The notes beneath the pieces were generated by a model. That model was given only the letters and a program-made list of their open reading frames with translations, had not been told where the DNA came from and searched no databases. This document shows positions 1 through 7,889 of a DNA stretch of 64,000 nucleotides, piece after piece. Made by a program: the position numbers and the translations under genes. The stretch covers positions 1 through 64,000 of the forward strand of contig DIWR01000031.1 in assembly GCA_002428495.1 (NCBI GenBank), given 5' to 3'. How positions within the stretch are numbered: the stretch's first letter is position 1; the number at the start of each line of letters is the position of its first letter. The stretch comes from Synergistaceae bacterium UBA6101. GTDB taxonomy: Bacteria > Synergistota > Synergistia > Synergistales > Synergistaceae.

Positions 1-4
1 AACC

Positions 5-26
5 GCTCAGCTACAGCTCAGCTGCA
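5..26. repeat. Two-unit 11-bp tandem repeat (core gctcagc)
   Basis: Two 11-bp units, gctcagctaca and gctcagctgca, lie end to end just upstream of the export-protein gene. The 7-base core gctcagc is the reverse complement of the core gctgagc in the array near 41.74 kb. The array probably continues leftward beyond the window edge. It belongs to the same architecture as the arrays at 2318-2682, 27598-27641 and 41735-41820: a constant 7-base core plus 4 variable bases. Confidence 0.5.
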
Positions 27-56
27 TTTTTTCATTCAATCGGGGGTTCTCACAAT

Positions 57-2282
57 ATGGGAAAAAATAAAAAACTATCCGTCTTCATCCTCGCACTCTA
101 CCTATTCTCTATATTTTCGCCGCTCACTGCATACGCTCAGCCAACCGGATCTGCGGCCGCTGTTCAGGCTGCGGCGGAGGCTTTAAGCATGAACGGGGAG
201 GGAAACGGAGTGGGATTTCCGGGAGACGGTGACGCGGATACCGGGATAAACGGGGACACAGAGACAACTGCGGATTTCCCGGATATCGAGGATCAGGCTT
301 CTACAGAACCTATAGTAGTAGATGAGACCATAAACGATGATGATAAACTTGGAACGACCTCCGCGCCGGATGCGGCAGTAACGACTTCCCCCCGCCTTGA
401 CCCAAGAGAGGTCAAGGGGAGCAGCATGTTCAACAACCTGCGTGACAGGCTCATACGCTTCGGCTCGGATTTCTTCAGAACAAAAAGGACAGATACTCTT
501 GCTTATGCTCCGGTAGGCCCCAACTATGTCGTGGCTCCCGGTGACGAGGTCAAGATCAACCTGTGGGGATACAGCGAGATCCGTGCAAACCTGGTCGTGG
601 ACAGGGACGGGAACCTGACTCTGCCCCAGGCTGGACCGATAGCAGCCGCGGGACTGACTTTCTCAGAACTTCAGCAGACTATTGATAACGCGTACAGAAG
701 GATTCTCAACGATTTTGAACTTAACGTGACCATGGGCAAGCTCCACACGATCACAGTATACGTTACGGGGCATGCTGCACGTCCCGGAGCATACGCCATA
801 TCATCAATGGCAACTCTTATAGATGTCCTGTCTCATGCGGGAGGCCCGTCGCTTTCCGGATCTATGAGGGCGATAGAGGTCAAGCGCGGCAACAAAAAAA
901 TAGCGACACTGGACGTCTACAATCTCCTGCTCAAAGGAGAGAGAAAGGGAGACACCAGACTTGCTGAGGGAGATGTTATATTCGTCCCGACAGTCGGACC
1001 CCTTGTGGCAGTCGCCGGAAATGTCAAAAGGCCTGCCATATATGAACTTAAAGGCAAGGAAAACAAACTCGGCGATGTAATTTCACTGGCGGGCGGCCTC
1101 ACAGCCGGAGCCTACAAAGGACGCATCCAGCTTGTCCGTGTTGAGCACAACTCATACAGGACAGCTTTCGAATCTGACCTAAACTCCCCCGCTGCCAATG
1201 TCCAGATTCTCAAAGACGGCGACCTTCTCAAGATATTCGCTGTCCCGGGCGGAGTATACAACGTCAGGATCGCCGGAGCCGTCATACAGCCGGGCGTCTA
1301 CCCCATCGAACCCGGAGTGACTACCCTTACAGAAATACTCAACCGTGCAGGCGGACTTCTCTACACTGCGGCAACAGAGGGAGAACTCACCAGGGTCGAG
1401 GTCAGCCCGGAGGGCCCCGTCACCACAAGGATCAAGCTGGATCTCAAAGAGGCTGAAAAAGGAAATTCACGATTCGTCCTTCATCGGGATGACTACCTAT
1501 TTGTCCGTACAGTACCCGACTGGAACATCTACAGGAGCGCGAACATTACAGGAAGGGTCCTCTACCCCGGCAACTACGCTGTAAAGAGGGGCGAAAAACT
1601 GTCATCCCTGCTTGAAAGAGCGGGCGGTTACGCAGATGACGCATTCACACGCGGAGCTGTTCTGCTCAGAGAAAGCGTCAGGGTCGATCAGCAGAAGCAG
1701 ATAGACGAAATGGTAAAAACACTCGAAAAAGAGATCGTATACGCGGGGAATCAGGCAGTCGCGACATCCACAGGAACGGGTGACGTTGCATACGCAAAAG
1801 AGAGCATGGGCATGAAGAGCAGATACCTTGAAGCGGTCAAGAGCATAAAGGCATCGGGAAGGCTTGTAATCACGCTTCCCGAAGATTACAGATTGCTTAA
1901 GGGCAGCCCCTTCGACGTTACACTTGAAGAGGGAGACCGCCTCCACATTCCGCACAAACCGGGAACAGTCCAGGTCATCGGCTCCGTCCTCACCCCTGCG
2001 GCATTCGTCTACAGGGAAGGCCAGCCCTTCAACGCATACGTCAAGATGGCCGGCGGTTACAGCATCTCAGCCAACCCGAAGAGAACATATATAATGAAGG
2101 CCGACGGCTCAACAGTAAGAGCCCTGGCTGGCAACAAACCAAGAATAATAGAAGAGGGTGACTTCATAGTAGTACCCGAAAAGGTCAACTTCGTCCCGAC
2201 CATGCGCAACACAATGAACATAGCCGACATCCTCTACAAATTCGCGCTGGGAGTAGCAGCGATCAACAACATAACGGATTAG
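57..2282 (+). CDS. Outer-membrane polysaccharide export protein with SLBB repeats (Wza-like)
   Basis: This is a 741-residue exported protein. Residues 1-27 form a signal peptide ending AYA before Gln28. There is no lipobox cysteine, so unlike classical Wza it is not evidently a lipoprotein. An acidic low-complexity linker (about 28-110) follows. A Poly_export domain begins near residue 153 (motif YVVAPGDEVKINLWG). Then come several SLBB-type beta-grasp repeats, each with a V.G.V..PG.Y pattern followed by a G-G pair, near residues 240, 325, 410, 500 and 645. Family members form the periplasm/outer-membrane channel for capsule or exopolysaccharide. At 741 residues it is about twice the length of Wza, matching the multi-SLBB subtype. 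The ATG is preceded by gggggtt. The wzz gene follows after a 450-bp repeat region, and the two together suggest the export end of the locus. Confidence 0.9.
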   Translation: MGKNKKLSVFILALYLFSIFSPLTAYAQPTGSAAAVQAAAEALSMNGEGNGVGFPGDGDADTGINGDTETTADFPDIEDQASTEPIVVDETINDDDKLGTTSAPDAAVTTSPRLDPREVKGSSMFNNLRDRLIRFGSDFFRTKRTDTLAYAPVGPNYVVAPGDEVKINLWGYSEIRANLVVDRDGNLTLPQAGPIAAAGLTFSELQQTIDNAYRRILNDFELNVTMGKLHTITVYVTGHAARPGAYAISSMATLIDVLSHAGGPSLSGSMRAIEVKRGNKKIATLDVYNLLLKGERKGDTRLAEGDVIFVPTVGPLVAVAGNVKRPAIYELKGKENKLGDVISLAGGLTAGAYKGRIQLVRVEHNSYRTAFESDLNSPAANVQILKDGDLLKIFAVPGGVYNVRIAGAVIQPGVYPIEPGVTTLTEILNRAGGLLYTAATEGELTRVEVSPEGPVTTRIKLDLKEAEKGNSRFVLHRDDYLFVRTVPDWNIYRSANITGRVLYPGNYAVKRGEKLSSLLERAGGYADDAFTRGAVLLRESVRVDQQKQIDEMVKTLEKEIVYAGNQAVATSTGTGDVAYAKESMGMKSRYLEAVKSIKASGRLVITLPEDYRLLKGSPFDVTLEEGDRLHIPHKPGTVQVIGSVLTPAAFVYREGQPFNAYVKMAGGYSISANPKRTYIMKADGSTVRALAGNKPRIIEEGDFIVVPEKVNFVPTMRNTMNIADILYKFALGVAAINNITD

Positions 2283-2283
2283 C

Positions 2284-2308
2284 TGCGGCCATCAGCCCAC
2301 GGGCCGCA
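2284..2308. other. Perfect 7-bp stem-loop after the export gene
   Basis: tgcggcc (2284-2290) pairs exactly with ggccgca (2302-2308) around an 11-base loop, directly after the stop codon. There is no T-tract, so it is not a standard intrinsic terminator. It may stabilise the 3' end or belong to the repeat element that follows. Confidence 0.5.
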
Positions 2309-2317
2309 AGGCCGCCT

Positions 2318-2443
2318 GTCAAACTATCGTCAAACGGTAGTCAAACGGTGGTAAAAGAATCATGGTCCAACTATCGTCTAACGATCGTCAAACAGTGGTA
2401 AAAAAGCATGGTCTAACGATAGTCTAACAGTCGTCAAACAATC
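2318..2443 (+). repeat. 11-bp periodic array, core gtcaaac / gtctaac, three groups of three
   Basis: There are nine 11-bp units. Units at 2318, 2329 and 2340 form the first triplet, 2365, 2376 and 2387 the second, and 2411, 2422 and 2433 the third. The triplets are separated by 13-14-bp spacers of the form gtaaaa..catg, giving a higher-order period of about 46-47 bp. Within a unit the first seven bases are nearly constant (gtcaaac or gtctaac) and the last four vary (tatc, ggta, ggtg, gatc, agtg, gata, agtc, aatc). The 11-bp period is close to one DNA helical turn. No coding frame explains it. Confidence 0.9.
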
Positions 2444-2522
2444 GTGAGAACCATAAAAAAAATATTAATATTAATTAAAAGGCGTAAACATAATAATTTT
2501 TCAGTATTTATAATCTTCAAAC

Positions 2523-2682
2523 AACTGCTTGACTATTGTTAGACTACTGTTTGACGATTGTTTGACGAACTTTTATATTTTTACAATTGATTGTTGGACA
2601 ACTGTTTGACTACAGTTTCACGAGCTTTTATATTTTACAATTGTTTGACTACCGTTTGACAATTGTTAGACGATTGTTTGAC
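2523..2682 (-). repeat. Inverted partner array, 11-bp units ending tttgac
   Basis: Eleven 11-bp units read as the reverse complement of the 2318-2443 array. They occur at 2523, 2534, 2545, 2556; then 2589, 2600, 2611; then 2639, 2650, 2661, 2672. Groups are separated by spacers resembling gagcttttatattttac. With the array at 2318-2443 this makes a large imperfect inverted repeat around an AT-rich centre (2444-2522), able in principle to form an extended hairpin in the wzz leader RNA or a cruciform in DNA. Confidence 0.9.
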
Positions 2683-2701
2683 AAAAGAATTACCAGAAGA
2701 T

Positions 2702-2716
2702 CGCAGCTTTGCTGCG
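2702..2716. promoter_or_regulatory. 6-bp stem, 3-base-loop hairpin just upstream of the wzz ribosome-binding site
   Basis: cgcagc (2702-2707) and gctgcg (2711-2716) pair perfectly around a ttt loop. The wzz Shine-Dalgarno sequence (aaggag) and its ATG at 2735 follow within 20 bases. The same order, 11-mer array then tiny hairpin then start codon, occurs in front of the gene at 26573-27574. Translation control is an inference. Confidence 0.5.
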
Positions 2717-2734
2717 TCACAGAAGGAGCTTAAC

Positions 2735-4006
2735 ATGGACAACAACTCTAACCCGACAAACAACACCAACATTTATCAAGTCTCCCTACTGGATCTTCTG
2801 GTAATTCTGGTCCAGCAACGCTGGTTTATAATAAAATTCACCTCCCTCTTCGCGGTGCTGGCTATCATTTATTCTTTATTGGCTACTCCGGTTTATAAGA
2901 GCACATTGCAGATCATGCCTCCGGGGGGAGATGGAAAGTCCGGGGCTGTTGCCATGCTTGCTGCTACTGGGCTTGGGGAACTTGCGGGAGGCTTTGGGGC
3001 TTCTCAGGGGGATACTGTTGTTGGGATAACAAAGAGCACGATCGTGCTTGACAGGGTCATCGACAAGAACGGGCTTCTGACGAGGGAACCTGAAGGTTTC
3101 AGTTTGATCGGAGCTGTGAAAGGCATCTTCTCTTCTGACGGAGAGAAGGAACCTAAAATGCGCACGATAGTGCGTGCGGCTTTATCGGAGCAGATCCAGT
3201 CGGCGGCAGATAAGAAGAGCGGGATCATTTCCGTATCCGTATCGGACACATCCCCGGAGATGGCCGTTCAGCTTGCGCAGTCTGTCTTTGACGAGACACT
3301 TGACGTGATGCAGGATGTTGCTGTCACCCCTTCCGCAAAACAAAGGCTGTTTATCGAAGAACAATTGAAGGAAAACGGCAAGGCTTTGACAGATGCGGAA
3401 AATAACCTCTCCGCGTTTTTGAAAGACACAGGCATGAGTTCCCCCAGCGGAACGCCATCCGACATCGGATCACTGGGATCACTCCAGGCACGAATGGTCG
3501 CAAAGGAGATAGAGATCAAAGCGGCAAGAAGGTTCGCAACAGAGGCAAACCCGAAGCTCAAGCAGCTCCAGGCTGAATACAACGCCATCAAAAAACAGTT
3601 TGAGGCAAACAAGGGGATGCTGAATGCTTCATCTGGGACAGGTGAGATAAAAAACATCACAGAATCCTCGCTCAAATATGCCGCTCTCTTCCGTGAATAC
3701 AAATTCAGGGAGAGCCTTGTCTCAATACTCCTCCGTCAATATGAGACCGCAAAAATAAGAGAGGCCCAGGATCCCGTAGTCATCCAGCTCCTCAGCCCCC
3801 CGACATATCCGGAGATAAGGTCAAAACCGCAGAGGAAAAAGATAGTTGTCCTGGCGACTCTATTAGGCGGCTTCCTTGCAGTGTTTGCAGCATTCACAAG
3901 ACACTTCCTGTCTCTGTCGGCAAACGATCCACAGGTCGGGTCAAAAGTTGACTTTATCAGGAATACCATAGTATCTGATTTGAGTAAGGTTAGAAGAAGA
4001 AAATAA
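2735..4006 (+). CDS. Wzz/chain-length determinant family inner-membrane protein
   Basis: This is a 423-residue polysaccharide co-polymerase. An N-terminal cytoplasmic tail is followed by a transmembrane helix at about 31-50. A large periplasmic region follows, with a predicted coiled coil (about 215-300, rich in E, K and A). The family's proline-rich motif (PPTYPEIRSKP) precedes a second helix at about 368-388. A short basic C-terminus follows, without the tyrosine-kinase domain of the BY-kinase type. The function expected of the family is setting the modal length of Wzy-polymerised chains. I chose the ATG at 2735 because aaggag lies seven bases upstream. A longer frame opens at 2663, but it would translate the repeat array. 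The gene probably works with the wzx/wzy genes further along. Confidence 0.88.
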   Translation: MDNNSNPTNNTNIYQVSLLDLLVILVQQRWFIIKFTSLFAVLAIIYSLLATPVYKSTLQIMPPGGDGKSGAVAMLAATGLGELAGGFGASQGDTVVGITKSTIVLDRVIDKNGLLTREPEGFSLIGAVKGIFSSDGEKEPKMRTIVRAALSEQIQSAADKKSGIISVSVSDTSPEMAVQLAQSVFDETLDVMQDVAVTPSAKQRLFIEEQLKENGKALTDAENNLSAFLKDTGMSSPSGTPSDIGSLGSLQARMVAKEIEIKAARRFATEANPKLKQLQAEYNAIKKQFEANKGMLNASSGTGEIKNITESSLKYAALFREYKFRESLVSILLRQYETAKIREAQDPVVIQLLSPPTYPEIRSKPQRKKIVVLATLLGGFLAVFAAFTRHFLSLSANDPQVGSKVDFIRNTIVSDLSKVRRRK

Positions 4007-4159
4007 CTACCTTTAGAAAAATTAATATCCAACTTTTTAAACACAGTAAAATTTTCCTCAGAAAGCGCAGTGGCGGCCTCTTGTTCAGATACGCTGCAAA
4101 GCAGGTCTATATCCACCGGTCCGCTGTGCTTTTATGGGGATGTAAAACTGTACGGCAGA

Positions 4160-4253
4160 GGACCCCATCGCAACCAGCCATTCTGTCAATTTGTAGGTCT
4201 GACCCCTCTGACTTCTCCTCTGACTTCTCCTCTGACTTCTCCTTTTTAGGAGA
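4160..4253. repeat. aggtctgac repeat with 12-bp tctgacttctcc tandem
   Basis: This is one copy of the island repeat: aggtctgacccctctgac followed by about three tandem tctgacttctcc units. It abuts the stop codon of the symporter gene. The preceding stretch (cccatcgcaaccagccattctgtcaat) is found again at about 14335-14360 next to another copy, so a longer unit was duplicated. Confidence 0.8.
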
Positions 4254-5604
4254 AGAAGTCTATATAGCCCAAAATTAGCAAGGCAAAGACCAAAAGGGGC
4301 AAAACGTAAGTCACGTAAAGACGAAGCCAAACAGGGAACTTAAGTCCTTCTCCGGTATTGGCTTCTTTGATGAAGTTATCCCATCCCCATCCGTACCTCG
4401 TAGTGCAGAAAATGATAAACAGGAGTGAACCTATTGGAAGCAAGTTGAAGCTTACTATGAAATCTTCTAGATCAAGCACTCCCGTTCCCGGCCCAAAGGG
4501 GGCAAACCCGCTCCAGGGACCAAAGCCAAGGGCACACGGAATAGCTGCAACGAAAGTTATGATCCCAAGTACGACGCTTGTCTTTTTTCTGCCCCAATTC
4601 CACTCATCCATACAAAACGCGACCAAATGCTCGAAAACCGCTATGACAGTAGTCATAGTAGCGAACACCATGAACAGGAAAAAAAGAGAACCCCAGAAGC
4701 GTCCGGCCGCCATTTCATTGAATATGTTCGGAAGCGACACGAAAATAAGACCTGGACCTGCGCCGGGATCCACACCAAAGGCAAAACAGGCCGGGAAGAT
4801 GATAAACCCTGCCAACAACGCAACAGCCGTGTCAAGGAGGAATACGTACACAGATTCTCCGGCCAGGGAGCGCTCCTTGCCGATATAACTACCGAAAATG
4901 AGCATACTTCCTATCCCCAGACTCAGCGTAAAGAAGGCCTGACTCATTGCGGCATAAACAGATTCCCACGTGAGTTTGCTGAAATCGGGCTTGAGGTAAA
5001 AAGCCAATCCCTCTTCAGCACCCGGTAGCGTAATAGCTCGGACAGCAAGGAGTATCATCAAAAGGAAAAGGCCCGACATCATAAATTTAACTACCCTTTC
5101 CACGCCCGACCGCAACCCCATGGCACAAACACCGTAACCCAAGACGATAACCAAAATGGTCCATAACAGCAATTCGGGTGTGTTGCCCAAAAAACCTCCA
5201 AAAGCTGCTCCCACCTCTTCGGGAGACAAGCCTTCCATTCGTCCGGTCAAAAACCGGAGCAGGTAGGCAAAAAACCACCCCGAAACAACCGTATAAAACA
5301 TCATTAGTATAAGGTTACCCAGAACTCCGATATAACCATATATGTGCCATTTAGAGCCCTTGGGTTCCAACACCTTCATTGCCCCCGCAAGGTTACGTCT
5401 GCTCGCTCTTCCCATGGCAAATTCCGCAATCATAACGGGAAGACCCAATATGACTAAAAACAAAAGATAAATGATAACAAACGCAGCCCCGCCATATCGT
5501 CCCGTAATGAAGGGGAAACGCCATACATTTCCGAGTCCTATAGCGCAACCCGCCGAAACAAGGATAAAACCAAGCCTGGTAGCCAGACTTTCTCTCTCTT
5601 TCAC
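4246..5604 (-). CDS. Sodium-dependent transporter of the neurotransmitter:sodium symporter (SNF) family
   Basis: This is a 452-residue polytopic inner-membrane protein with about 11-12 hydrophobic helices. The N-terminus carries the SNF signature around residues 9-45: a Leu-Gly-Phe stretch, then GCAIGLGNVWRFPF, the sodium- and substrate-binding region of TM1 in LeuT-type carriers. Bacterial members are sodium-coupled amino-acid importers; the substrate cannot be read from sequence. The start is a GTG at 5604 with a strong ggaggtgg site eight bases upstream. The C-terminal codons and stop run directly into the aggtctgac repeat, so the last residues (FFS) may derive from it. The gene is transcribed alone and has no functional link to the polysaccharide genes. 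Confidence 0.92.
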   Translation of the reverse strand: MKERESLATRLGFILVSAGCAIGLGNVWRFPFITGRYGGAAFVIIYLLFLVILGLPVMIAEFAMGRASRRNLAGAMKVLEPKGSKWHIYGYIGVLGNLILMMFYTVVSGWFFAYLLRFLTGRMEGLSPEEVGAAFGGFLGNTPELLLWTILVIVLGYGVCAMGLRSGVERVVKFMMSGLFLLMILLAVRAITLPGAEEGLAFYLKPDFSKLTWESVYAAMSQAFFTLSLGIGSMLIFGSYIGKERSLAGESVYVFLLDTAVALLAGFIIFPACFAFGVDPGAGPGLIFVSLPNIFNEMAAGRFWGSLFFLFMVFATMTTVIAVFEHLVAFCMDEWNWGRKKTSVVLGIITFVAAIPCALGFGPWSGFAPFGPGTGVLDLEDFIVSFNLLPIGSLLFIIFCTTRYGWGWDNFIKEANTGEGLKFPVWLRLYVTYVLPLLVFALLILGYIDFFS

Positions 5605-6110
5605 GCGCTATCCACCTCCCCCTAAGCAAAAGAACATTCCCCTGATTATTTCGTCAAACAATGTATTTTCGAACCTTTTTCCGCTAAAAACTGAAATCGT
5701 TGGCTATTTATTTCTCCTTGTATAAACCCCCTTCCTTAATGTTAATGTTAACAATTACTAACTCACATCGACCAGAAGGCAAATATTAAAACAATAACAC
5801 GCAAACTTTTAAGTGAATCCTTTGCCTTGGTCATGACTTGATTATAATACATGCGTGCACTGCTGTCCAAGATAACGCATTGCGTCATTAAAAAAGTACT
5901 CAAAAACACATCGTTGCGTCAAAACAAAAATGTACTTGAAGATATCCCTAGAAGAAGCACGAAAAGAGGGATAATGGATGGCGCTGACGCCGGCTATGCC
6001 GCCAGAAAACTTCGAAAAGCCTCTCTATCCTATGTCACTAAGAAATCGGATCGCACTGACAAGAAAAACCACGGACGAAAGCGGAAATATCCTGAAACCC
6101 CTCTGCCCTA
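5605..6110. other. About 500 bp without an intact gene
   Basis: The part next to the symporter is T/A-rich on the plus strand and should contain that gene's promoter, but no convincing -35/-10 pair stands out. From about 5930 the sequence looks like decayed coding DNA leading into the HsdS-like fragment at 6111. An open frame at 5851-6165 gives a basic 104-residue product with no recognisable domain, and I do not accept it as a gene. Confidence 0.4.
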
Positions 6111-6239
6111 CCTATTGAAAAACAGCGTGAAATTGTGGAAAAAGTGTTTGAGTATGAGAACCTAATAGCTGAAAAGAAGTCAAGGCTTGATGAACTCGAT
6201 AAAGAAAGGCAGAAAGTGTTGGACGGGCATCTACAGTAA
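6111..6239 (+). pseudogene. C-terminal fragment resembling a type I restriction specificity subunit (HsdS)
   Basis: An open stretch of 42 codons reads PIEKQREIVEKVFEYENLIA and continues to ...RLDELDKERQKVLDGHLQ before a TAA. This is the typical end of an HsdS target-recognition repeat: a P-x-x-x-Q-R/EI motif followed by a charged coiled coil. No start codon or upstream recognition domain is in frame, and the preceding frame is shifted. It is therefore a remnant, probably of a lost restriction-modification locus. The last part (6171-6274) is copied at 7694-7797. Confidence 0.6.
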
Positions 6240-6274
6240 CAACCAGGCCATTTTGTAAGTTATGTAGGTCTGAC
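6171..6274. repeat. 104-bp direct repeat, copy 1 (HsdS tail plus aggtctgac repeat)
   Basis: This 104-bp stretch recurs at 7694-7797 with only a few mismatches. It contains the end of the HsdS-like fragment and runs through to the aggtctgac core. Gene debris and the repeat were therefore copied as one unit. Confidence 0.85.
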
Positions 6275-6350
6275 TTCTTCGTTTTCTCTTAATTGTGTTA
6301 ATTATGTGAAATATGCGAATAAGTCAATTGTGTAGGTCTGACCCCTCTGG
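6262..6350. repeat. Two aggtctgac repeat copies
   Basis: Core copies lie at about 6264 and 6332. Between them is the characteristic 9-bp-periodic AT-rich arm (aattgtgtt, aattatgtg, aaatatgcg, aataagtca, aattgtgta). Confidence 0.85.
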
Positions 6351-6354
6351 CTCT

Positions 6355-6481
6355 CCCAAACCGCACTTCCCGACGGACTTAAGTCCGTCACTTCCCGGCG
6401 TGTTTCTTGCCTCTTCCCGCTGGCTCCGCCAGCGTTTCCCGGGGCAAGTTCCTCGCCGCTCTTTTCAAATGTTTACAGCCT
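6355..6481. repeat. Variable-stem hairpin array ending in caaatgtttacagcc
   Basis: This is a run of small hairpins separated by cttccc/cttcc: gacgg-acttaagt-ccgtc, ggc-gtgtttctt-gcc, gctggc-tcc-gccagc, and gg-ggcaagttcctc-gcc. It ends in cttttcaaatgtttacagcc. Nearly the same end (cttctcaaatgtttatagcc) terminates the arrays at 39433 and 39478. Here, as there, it lies at the 3' end of a minus-strand gene, the HTH antitoxin. Confidence 0.75.
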
Positions 6482-6490
6482 TCATTGGTC

Positions 6491-6862
6491 CTATTTATGT
6501 TTTGTTATTGGTATCAAGGCCCCATCTTCTTTTTTTGCATAAATGACCATCTCAAGCCCTAAATTGTTGAGAAATCGTCTTAATGTCCTTATTTCTAAAT
6601 TTTGATTATTTTCAATTTTTGAAACTTGAGACTGTGTTATCTGCATTTTCCCTGCAAGTTCTTTCTGAGAAACTCTAAATTGCCTGCGCAGCTGCTCAAG
6701 TTTGAGTTCTGTATACATTTCTCTTGCTTTTTCTTGAATTGTTGTCTGTTCTTCCTCAGCAAGCTTTTCTTCATATTCATCTGAAGAGATAAATCCTTCA
6801 GACATTTTTAAAGATCTATCATCAGTAAATATATGATTTTTATCCATCAATACTGTTTCCAT
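6491..6862 (-). CDS. Xre-family HTH antitoxin (HigA-like)
   Basis: This is a 123-residue DNA-binding protein. The N-terminal half is acidic and helical (residues 20-50). A Cro/CI helix-turn-helix occupies about 52-105, with the recognition segment QSQVSKIENN and the following LxxFLxxLGxxM motif typical of HigA-type antitoxins. The ATG at 6862 has a strong ggaggag site. It lies 34 bp downstream of the toxin gene on the same strand, toxin first, which is the HigBA order. By family it should neutralise the toxin and repress the shared promoter, probably through the 22-bp palindrome at 7287-7308. The antitoxin is intact although the toxin is frameshifted. Confidence 0.85.
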   Translation of the reverse strand: METVLMDKNHIFTDDRSLKMSEGFISSDEYEEKLAEEEQTTIQEKAREMYTELKLEQLRRQFRVSQKELAGKMQITQSQVSKIENNQNLEIRTLRRFLNNLGLEMVIYAKKEDGALIPITKHK

Positions 6863-6896
6863 AAATACTCCTCCTCACATAACAAGGTCCTCTGCC

Positions 6897-7252
6897 CTAT
6901 TTGAAATCTATTTTTAGCCATTTGCTCCATTCTCTCTCCGCTATCGCTATGTTTTTTTCATACCACTGCTTGTCGTTAGTCTTATCTCCGCCTGTCAGTA
7001 TAATTGCGCGTCGCAGCGGGTCAAAAGCGTATAGGATCCGAATTTTCCTGCCATTTAATACTTTTCTGAGTTCACGTAAACTATGAATTTTTGACCCTTT
7101 TACGGTTTTGAATATGAACCGGCAAGAGCCACTCCATGCTCCCTTAATAATCTGATAAACGCGACTATACTGGTGCGATCATCAGCAGATAAAGAATTAA
7201 GCCATGTTACAAAACTTGAAGAATAAATGACCTTGCATTGATCTTCAGCCAT
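6897..7252 (-). pseudogene. RelE/HigB-like toxin interrupted by a frameshift
   Basis: From the ATG at 7252 the frame encodes a typical phage-derived Gp49/HigB-like start (MAEDQCKVIYSSSFVTWLNS). It then stops at a TAA after about 46 codons, in the sequence aaaccgtaaaagg. Shifting frame by one base restores the family sequence: KGSKIHSLRELRKVLNGRKI, then RILYAFDPLRRAIILTGGDK and a C-terminal ERE.W.KWLK tail, ending in the TAG at 6897-6899. The total length of 356 bases is not a multiple of three, which supports a single indel. The intact protein would be about 118 residues and an mRNA-interfering ribosome-dependent toxin. As read here it should be inactive, unless frameshifting or a sequencing error is involved. 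Confidence 0.8.
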
Positions 7253-7286
7253 CCCTTTTCCTCCGGGGAGAATATCCTTTTTATTG

Positions 7287-7308
7287 AATATTCATTTAAA
7301 TGAATATT
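7287..7308. promoter_or_regulatory. 22-bp perfect palindrome, probable antitoxin operator
   Basis: The sequence aatattcattt and its exact reverse complement form a 22-bp palindrome. It covers most of the -10 box of the toxin-antitoxin promoter. Autorepression by the Xre antitoxin is the expected role. Confidence 0.75.
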
Positions 7309-7332
7309 ATCTGTTTTTATAGGAAGTGTCAA
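7304..7332 (-). promoter_or_regulatory. Sigma-70-type promoter of the HigBA-like pair
   Basis: Read on the minus strand, the -35 box is TTGACA (7327-7332). A 17-bp spacer and then TAATAT as -10 (7304-7309) follow. It points at the toxin start at 7252, which has a ggagg ribosome-binding site. The -10 overlaps the palindrome at 7287-7308. Confidence 0.8.
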
Positions 7333-7398
7333 GGAGCAAAGGCTAGACATATTCTTGCTCCCTTCCCTTGATCACAGTTCTTTGACACATGTTTCTCT

Positions 7399-7615
7399 CA
7401 AGGGAATTATAACAGTTCGATACAAAACGGAGTAGCTGAAGCAAAGGAGCTTAGCCAAGCAGTACGGTATTTCAAGGTTGATGTTGAAACGATCCTGGAT
7501 ATCGGGTAAGATGGACGGCTTGACTGTGCCGTGATAATACTCGGTATTTCTATTCTACATTACACAGACCTTCGAGACCGGCATCAGGAAGCTGTGTAGG
7601 TCTGACTTCTTCGTT
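7399..7615. repeat. 217-bp direct repeat, copy A (decayed)
   Basis: It matches 8386-8602 over its full 217 bp with scattered substitutions. In copy B a frame reads through (GQNGVAEAKELSQAVRYFKV ...). In copy A a stop (ggg taa) interrupts it. Both copies end with agaccttcgagac(c/a)ggcatc and then the aggtctgac core. Confidence 0.85.
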
Positions 7616-7620
7616 TTCTC

Positions 7621-7680
7621 TTAATTGTGTCAATTGTGCGAAATATGTGAATATGTCAAATGTGTAGGTCTGACCCCACC
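7621..7680. repeat. aggtctgac repeat with full 9-bp-periodic arm
   Basis: Consecutive 9-mers aattgtgtc, aattgtgcg, aaatatgtg, aatatgtca and aatgtgtag lead into gtctgacccc. It directly follows repeat copy A. Confidence 0.85.
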
Positions 7681-7693
7681 GTTTTCCGTTTTC

Positions 7694-7797
7694 GAAAAGA
7701 AGTCAAGGCTTGATGAACTCGATAAAGAAAGGCAGAATGCGTTGGACGGGCATCTACAGTAACAACTGGGCCATTTTGTAAGTTATGTAGGTCTGAC
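7694..7797. repeat. 104-bp direct repeat, copy 2 of the HsdS tail
   Basis: This is the second copy of 6171-6274, with a few mismatches. Here the HsdS-like reading frame is isolated from any upstream coding sequence, so this is duplicated debris. Confidence 0.85.
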
Positions 7798-7889
7798 CCC
7801 TCCGACTTTCTCTAAAATAATTTATGTAGCATGGAATCATAAATATCATACAAAAAAAGATTTATGTATGACCGAAGTTACACAAAAAA

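Noticed and set aside
2318..2682. Possible CRISPR array
   Set aside because: Units are 11 bp with only 4 variable bases, no 25-40-bp repeats or unique spacers, and no cas genes are in the window.
5851..6165. 104-codon basic open frame
   Set aside because: It overlaps HsdS-like remnant sequence in another frame, has no ribosome-binding site and no domain; regarded as decayed DNA.
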